Shown here piece by piece: positions 63,836-64,000 of a stretch of 64,000 nucleotides of DNA; position 1 is the first letter of the stretch; every line of letters starts with the position of its first letter. The stretch spans positions 1,488,001 to 1,552,000 of the forward strand of contig NZ_JAPEOZ010000001.1 of NCBI RefSeq assembly GCF_026340655.1, read 5' to 3'. The notes below the pieces were generated by a model that made no database searches, was not told where the DNA came from, and saw only the letters and a program-made list of their open reading frames with translations. Position numbers and translations under genes: made by a program. The DNA is from Streptomyces sp. NBC_01275. Lineage in GTDB: Bacteria > Actinomycetota > Actinomycetes > Streptomycetales > Streptomycetaceae.

Positions 63836-64000
63836 CACGCCGATCCGTCGCTTGAGAGTTGGACCATCTTCGGGCAGACGCCATTCTGCCGCACCGAGCC
63901 GTGTCTCCACCGTTCGATGGACATAAGGAAGTACGTGCGGTCGCCCCGGGGCGTTCGGTCCCCGTCTCGGCGCCCACGGCGAAGGCGCCGGGCGCCCGAA

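Overview
The window is a 64 kb stretch of a Streptomyces chromosome. The evidence is very high GC, many GTG (and one TTG) starts, tightly packed genes with ATGA/GTGA stop-start overlaps, and a recognisable Streptomyces core-gene order: guaB1, rpe, rsmB, fmt, priA, metK, coaBC, rpoZ, gmk, sIHF, the pyr/car operon, bldD, nusB, efp, the aro cluster, mltG, ruvX, alaS, rpsD, rarA. I see no rRNA, tRNA, CRISPR array or insertion sequence.

Region 1 (1-15.9 kb) is accessory metabolism. It opens with the 3' end of an MFS transporter, a secreted or membrane-anchored GH6 glucanase and a DUF5995 protein. Next is a davA-davB pair: 5-aminovaleramidase and L-lysine 2-monooxygenase, the first two steps of the aminovalerate route of lysine breakdown. 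An MFS exporter with a disrupted 5' end follows. Then comes a complete ABC importer (lipoprotein, two permeases, ATPase) in one operon with an unusual HAD-phosphatase/EEP-phosphodiesterase fusion. A divergent HutC-type GntR regulator faces it across a perfect 13-bp inverted repeat. Beyond it lie a SRPBCC-like protein, an Lrp/AsnC regulator and a cationic-amino-acid-type APC permease. The davA and permease genes both carry helically phased TTGCG half-sites upstream, with the same spacing. This suggests that the Lrp protein controls uptake and the first steps of catabolism of one amino acid, probably lysine. A frameshifted, truncated GNAT acetyltransferase remnant closes the region.

Region 2 (15.9-25.9 kb) holds guaB1 (GMP reductase type), an orphan barstar, a SorC-type regulator, rpe, an MMPL exporter, rsmB, fmt, and a Streptomyces HTH protein followed by a repeat-rich non-coding stretch with eight exact copies of an 8-mer.

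Region 3 (25.9-43.4 kb) is the housekeeping block on the minus strand: priA, metK, coaBC, rpoZ, gmk, sIHF, pyrF, pyrD, carB, carA, a PH-like membrane protein, pyrC, pyrB, pyrR. A PyrR-type RNA-binding motif sits directly before the pyrR ribosome binding site, which suggests translational repression. The developmental master regulator bldD lies divergently, with a strong promoter overlapped by a palindrome suited to autorepression.

Region 4 (43.6-47.5 kb) is the most unusual part. A two-gene, translationally coupled operon for a 1066-residue CHAT-domain (caspase-like) protease and a 241-residue partner of unknown function is inserted between bldD and nusB, which I recall as neighbours in S. 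coelicolor.

Region 5 (47.5-64 kb) is conserved minus-strand core: nusB, efp (unmodified PGKGP type), an M24 peptidase homologue with altered metal ligands, a P-loop protein, aroB-aroK-aroC-aroE, mltG with a long Gln/Tyr/Pro-rich cytoplasmic arm, ruvX, alaS, two small envelope-type proteins, rpsD, rarA and a VKOR family protein. Strong hairpins without U-tracts mark most operon ends.
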